A stretch of DNA of 9,364 nucleotides from an uncultured Collinsella sp. (GTDB taxonomy: Bacteria > Actinomycetota > Coriobacteriia > Coriobacteriales > Coriobacteriaceae), in NCBI GenBank assembly GCA_900550785.1, contig URTL01000076.1:1-9364 (forward strand). Reading direction: 5' to 3'. Positions 7,184 to 9,364 of this stretch are shown piece by piece (position 1 is the first letter of the stretch; each line of letters opens with the position of its first letter). A program made the translations under genes and the position numbers. Below the pieces are notes generated by a model, which was given only the letters and a program-made list of their open reading frames with translations, made no database searches and was not told where the DNA came from.

Positions 7184-7202
7184 AAACCCGCCTGCTAGAA
7201 AA

Positions 7203-7257
7203 TCTCAATCTATAACAACAACTCGGCAAAATCCGTCCCTCGTGTTACAGATTTAGA
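7203..7257. repeat. Dyad 2 of the array
   Basis: Two 15-bp arms (7203-7217 and 7243-7257) are complementary with two mismatches around a 25-base centre. It is the most degenerate of the three units. Confidence 0.85.
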
Positions 7258-7282
7258 CAAACACGACCCAACCCACCGGTAT

Positions 7283-7339
7283 ATCTCGATCTGTAACACC
7301 TAGCCGCCCAAATCGGGTCTAGATGTTACAGATCGAGAT
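7283..7339. repeat. Dyad 3 of the array
   Basis: Two perfect 16-bp arms (7283-7298 and 7324-7339) enclose a 25-base centre that itself contains CTAG/CTAG and CCC/GGG pairings. A long cruciform or stem could therefore form. Confidence 0.9.
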
Positions 7340-7383
7340 TTTGTTTGAGAGGCCGAGAATTGGACCGAAAACACGGTCCCGAA

Positions 7384-7418
7384 ATAACAAAAAAGCTCGC
7401 CGGCTAGGCCGACGAGCT
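7384..7418 (-). terminator. Rho-independent terminator of tRNA-fMet
   Basis: On the minus strand AGCTCGTCGGC (7408-7418) pairs with GCCGGCGAGCT (7394-7404) with one U-G wobble and a 3-base loop. It is followed by TTTTTTGTT. It begins about 10 bases after the encoded CCA end of the tRNA. Confidence 0.88.
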
Positions 7419-7427
7419 GCAAGTTCT

Positions 7428-7504
7428 TGGTCGCGGGGGCAGGATTTGAACCTACGACCTCCGGGTTATGAGCCCGGCGAGCTACCAGACTGCTCCACCC
7501 CGCA
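7428..7504 (-). tRNA. Initiator tRNA-fMet (CAT anticodon)
   Basis: This is a 77-base tRNA with the 3' CCA encoded (7428-7430). Anticodon CAT sits in a loop closed by three G-C pairs (GGG-CTCATAA-CCC), and the D-stem begins GGAGC, giving A11. Both are hallmarks of the bacterial initiator rather than elongator Met tRNA. The T-arm GTAGG-TTCAAAT-CCTGC folds with one wobble. The end pair 1:72 is U-G by my alignment, whereas most bacterial initiators have an unpaired C1-A72. It is a stand-alone transcript with its own promoter and terminator. Confidence 0.95.
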
Positions 7505-7535
7505 ATGTCTGGGCGCCTCATGTGCGCAAGAAAGA

Positions 7536-7564
7536 ATATTACGCGGGAGTTCGGTAAGCGGCAA
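7536..7564 (-). promoter_or_regulatory. Promoter of tRNA-fMet
   Basis: On the minus strand TTGCCG (7559-7564) and TAATAT (7536-7541) are separated by exactly 17 bp. Transcription would start about 25 bases before the tRNA 5' end. Confidence 0.65.
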
Positions 7565-7656
7565 GGAAAATCTCGCAGAGCATAATTCCTTCATATTTAA
7601 ACCCCTCAGCCCCTATCACCGTAAACGAATCGCAGCCGAGCGCCGTCGACGGCACG

Positions 7657-7664
7657 TATACAAT
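7657..7664 (+). promoter_or_regulatory. Candidate -10 element of coaX
   Basis: TATACAAT includes a near-consensus TACAAT (7659-7664) about 37 bases before the coaX ATG. No good -35 hexamer is seen 16-18 bp upstream. The tRNA promoter lies back to back about 90 bp away. Confidence 0.45.
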
Positions 7665-7700
7665 GGTGCGCGTCCTTTTACGCCGACACCGGGAGTAGAC

Positions 7701-8474
7701 ATGCTGCTCGCTATCGATATGGGAAACACGCAGACGGCCATGGGCCTGTTTGACGGAGACGAGCTGGTGCAGTCGTGGCGCATGCCCACCGACCGCTCCT
7801 ATACCGCCGACGAGATCCACGTGCGCCTGATGGGTTTCTTTAAGATGTACGGCCTTTCGCTCGACGCGGTCGACGCGATCGCCTTTGCGGGCGTGGTGCC
7901 GCAGCTCTCGCGCGAGTGGCACGCCGTGGCCGACCGCATTGCCGCGGACGCCATCGTCATCGGGCCGCAGACGGCCGCGGTGACCAAGCTGCGCGCGGCG
8001 CGCCCCCAGGCCGTAGGTGCCGATCGCGTCGCCAACGCCGTTGCGGCCGAGACTTTCTACGGCGCGCCGGCAATCGTGGTGGACTTTGGCACCGCGACCA
8101 ATATCGACGTCATCGATGAGGACGGTTATTACATTGGCGGAGCGATCGCGCCGGGCATTCGCATCTCCATGGACGCGCTTGCCGCCCGTGCCGCCAAGCT
8201 CGCCAGCGTGCCGCTCGAGGCGCCCGAGCACGCCATCGGCCGCGATACCGAGGAGTGCATCAAGGTCGGCGCCGTAACGGGCGCCGCCGCCATGGCTGAG
8301 GGCCTGGTCGCGCGCATGAAGCGCGAGCTGGGCCGCGAGGATGCCACCGTTATCGCCACGGGCGGTCTCGCCAGCATCGTCGCCGATTCGACCGATGCCT
8401 TCGACGTGGTCGACGGACAGCTCACCATCAAGGGTATCTGCGAAATCTACCGCCGCATGCAGGAGCTGGGATAG
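7701..8474 (+). CDS. coaX: Type III pantothenate kinase
   Basis: This 257-residue protein, the usual length for the family, phosphorylates pantothenate in the first step of coenzyme A synthesis in the cytoplasm. Visible motifs are the N-terminal phosphate loop IDMGNTQTAMGLF (Asp6, Asn9), the VGADRVANAVAA segment with the catalytic Asp108, VVDFGTATNIDVID (Asp128) as the second phosphate motif, and YIGGAIAPGI (144-153). The open frame continues upstream through the antisense of tRNA-fMet, but the true start is ATG 7701: GGGAG lies five bases before it, and homology begins exactly at MLLAIDMGNT. Type III kinases are generally not inhibited by CoA and need a monovalent cation; that is family knowledge, not visible here. 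The gene appears monocistronic and converges on the biotin-ligase-like gene. Confidence 0.96.
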   Translation: MLLAIDMGNTQTAMGLFDGDELVQSWRMPTDRSYTADEIHVRLMGFFKMYGLSLDAVDAIAFAGVVPQLSREWHAVADRIAADAIVIGPQTAAVTKLRAARPQAVGADRVANAVAAETFYGAPAIVVDFGTATNIDVIDEDGYYIGGAIAPGIRISMDALAARAAKLASVPLEAPEHAIGRDTEECIKVGAVTGAAAMAEGLVARMKRELGREDATVIATGGLASIVADSTDAFDVVDGQLTIKGICEIYRRMQELG

Positions 8475-8531
8475 GACAGGGGCTTAAGTCGAGCACGCCC
8501 GATGCCACAGTCCCCGCAAATGCTCGCCAAG

Positions 8532-8574
8532 CCTATTCCTCAAAACTGAATAATTTTCAATTTTGAGGAATAGG
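8532..8574. repeat. Long-arm hairpin element between convergent genes
   Basis: CCTATTCCTCAAAA (8532-8545) and its exact complement (8561-8574) give a perfect 14-bp stem. After one mismatch, TGAA/TTCA extends it by 4 bp around a TAATT loop. It has no U-run outside the stem, so it is not a typical terminator. Its AT-rich inner half stands out in GC-rich surroundings. Confidence 0.85.
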
Positions 8575-8605
8575 GCGCTGGCAACCCATTCCCCAGATAG
8601 GCGAA

Positions 8606-8633
8606 ACCCTCCCCGGCACAGGCCGAGGAGGGT
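8606..8633. terminator. Terminator-like hairpin between convergent coaX and the biotin-ligase-like gene
   Basis: The arms ACCCTCCCCGGC (8606-8617) and GCCGAGGAGGGT (8622-8633) pair over 12 positions with a 4-base loop. On the minus strand the single imperfect position is a G-U wobble; on the plus strand it is C-A. Plus-strand RNA is followed by CTTGTTGTC, minus-strand RNA by only TTT. It sits 40 bases after the minus-strand stop codon and about 130 after the coaX stop, so it may serve both. Confidence 0.6.
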
Positions 8634-8672
8634 CTTGTTGTCATCGTTGTCTTTGAGCGCTGGCGCCCCGCG

Positions 8673-9364
8673 CTACAGCCCGCGAATTCGTACGGCCTCG
8701 GGCGGAAACTCCTGCTCGCCGGCATCGGTCTTGATAGTCGCACGACCCCAGATATCCAGGCCCGCAAACACACCGACCGCAAGCGGCAAGCCGTTGGGCG
8801 ACACCGCCGCAACTTGGCGACCGAGCAGCGGCACCATATCGAAGTACTCGCCCAGCACGGGAGCCAGCGGCCCTGCGGCGCCTTGCGGCGTGTTGGCAAC
8901 AACCGCCCAGGTGTCCACACGGGTCAGCACGGCGACGGCCAACGCCTCGACCAGCGCTTCGTCAGCTACGTCCACACCAAGCTCGCTCAACGCCGAATGC
9001 TCAATATCCACCGTCACGGCACCGAACATGCCCGCAGCACCGGCACCACCGTTGACGGCGACGCGCGCGAACGACGTCTCAAACGCGGGCGCGCCGCACA
9101 CAATGTCGCTCGGCCACTGGATACCCACCTTACCGGCAAGGCCCAACCCCGGCGTCGAAGCCGTGCCCACGAGCGCGTCCATCATGCCCATCGCGGCCAC
9201 AAACGGCAGGCCATGGAAGGCATGCATGTTCACATCGGGGCGCACAACCAGCGAAAACGTCAGCGATGCATCGCCCGCACTCCACGCGCACCAGCCCGCG
9301 GACACGCCCTCGCGGCCCGCGTCACGCGCCGCGTCGAGCTCGGTACCGGCGGCAACAGCATTCA
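8673..9364 (-). CDS. Divergent biotin-protein-ligase-like protein (BirA family), 5' part beyond window
   Basis: The frame is open to the right edge; 229 C-terminal residues are visible and the N-terminus is missing. A GTG at visible residue 20 is not credible as a start, because homology continues before it. The segment DASLTFSLVVRP (31-42), the block GKVGIQWPSDIVCG (77-90), the strand VTVDIEHS (116-123) and the C-terminal SH3-like domain (about 176-229, GLPLAVGVFAGLDIWGRATI) follow the order of biotin-[acetyl-CoA-carboxylase] ligase, which activates biotin as biotinyl-AMP and attaches it to carboxylase carrier domains. Two hallmarks are altered: KWPND reads QWPSD, and the Gly/Arg-rich GRGRRG loop expected before residue 28 is not recognisable, with roughly ten fewer residues there. 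It may be a divergent, inactive or repurposed ligase. Family membership is fairly sure, activity is not. Confidence 0.75.
   Translation of the reverse strand, partial: NAVAAGTELDAARDAGREGVSAGWCAWSAGDASLTFSLVVRPDVNMHAFHGLPFVAAMGMMDALVGTASTPGLGLAGKVGIQWPSDIVCGAPAFETSFARVAVNGGAGAAGMFGAVTVDIEHSALSELGVDVADEALVEALAVAVLTRVDTWAVVANTPQGAAGPLAPVLGEYFDMVPLLGRQVAAVSPNGLPLAVGVFAGLDIWGRATIKTDAGEQEFPPEAVRIRGL

Larger units (their letters stand above)
7117..7339. repeat. Array of six 15-bp sites in alternating orientation with 40-bp period (three tandem dyads)
   Basis: The core TCTC(A/G)ATCTGTAACA occurs at 7123-7137 (+), 7163-7177 (-), 7203-7217 (+), 7243-7257 (-), 7284-7298 (+) and 7324-7338 (-). Steps are 40, 40, 40, 41 and 40 bp, leaving spacers of 25-26 bp. 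The inside spacers of dyads 1 and 2 share ACTCGGCAAAA, and the between-dyad spacers share a CAAAC start. The result is three tandem copies of an approximately 80-bp palindromic unit. No further copy is seen 40 bp beyond either end. The array lies between the candidate promoter of the flavin reductase gene and the terminator of tRNA-fMet, in DNA with no gene of its own. Function unknown: an operator array, a REP/MITE-like element or a structured RNA are all possible. Confidence 0.9.

Noticed and set aside
7117..7339. CRISPR array
   Set aside because: The repeats are only 15 bp, alternate in orientation, the spacers resemble each other, and no cas gene is nearby.
7362..7379. GGACCG/CGGTCC hairpin with a 6-base loop as a terminator
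   Set aside because: The stem is only 6 bp with no U-run on either strand; the real tRNA terminator lies just upstream in transcript order at 7384-7418.
7300..7521. 73-residue minus-strand ORF with the text AHNPEVVGSNPAPA
   Set aside because: It is the well-known false translation of a tRNA gene, here tRNA-fMet.
7323..7700. N-terminal extension of coaX to give a 383-residue protein
   Set aside because: The extension translates antisense tRNA-fMet (the GQDLNLRPPGYEPGELPDC type of artefact) and repeat DNA; the ribosome-binding site and homology place the start at 7701.
7539..8231. 230-codon minus-strand open frame opposite coaX
   Set aside because: It is a shadow of coaX with no motif and no ribosome-binding site.

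Overview
The window looks like chromosomal DNA of a GC-rich, anaerobic, Collinsella-like member of the Coriobacteriia (Actinomycetota). This is an inference from the gene set: an Ech-type membrane hydrogenase, a large Old-Yellow-Enzyme/FAD/Fe-S reductase, type III pantothenate kinase and an actinobacterial-style initiator tRNA, together with high GC and NNC/NNG codon use. No taxonomic search was possible.

Layout. Bases 1-3924 (minus strand) hold the first three genes of an energy-converting hydrogenase operon, read right to left: a 960-residue fused membrane subunit (EchA/NuoL-like plus EchB/NuoH-like), a NuoB/EchC-like small subunit, and a NuoC/EchD-like subunit cut by the left edge. The order matches echA-B-C-D, with A and B joined in one frame. 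The catalytic large subunit and ferredoxin-like subunit would lie beyond base 1. A non-coding leader (3925-4066) separates this operon from an orphan IS3/IS150 OrfA-like double-HTH gene (4105-4509, minus) that has its own terminator and no OrfB partner.

Bases 4510-4949 contain no convincing gene. The stretch is AT-rich up to about 4830, with promoter-like sites and small palindromes, and then carries the terminator of the next gene. Bases 4950-6980 (minus) encode a multidomain NADH:flavin reductase of the FadH/BaiCD/enoate-reductase architecture. Its upstream region holds a leader hairpin, a candidate promoter and, at 7117-7339, a regular array of six 15-bp sites in alternating orientation, one about every 40 bp.

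Next come tRNA-fMet (7428-7504, minus) with its own promoter and terminator, and a divergently transcribed coaX (7701-8474, plus). The convergent intergenic region 8475-8672 holds a perfect 14-bp long-arm hairpin and a shared terminator-like hairpin. The right edge (8673-9364, minus) is the C-terminal part of a divergent biotin-protein-ligase-like protein that lacks recognisable forms of two normally conserved active-site motifs.

How the genes fit together: the hydrogenase would couple electron flow from reduced ferredoxin to protons with ion pumping across the membrane, and the flavin reductase would act as a soluble electron sink. coaX and the biotin-ligase homologue concern CoA and biotin cofactors. 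The points most worth a second look are the 40-bp-periodic array, the EchA-EchB fusion, the degenerate biotin ligase and the orphan transposase-derived HTH gene. I found no CRISPR array, defence system or complete mobile element.
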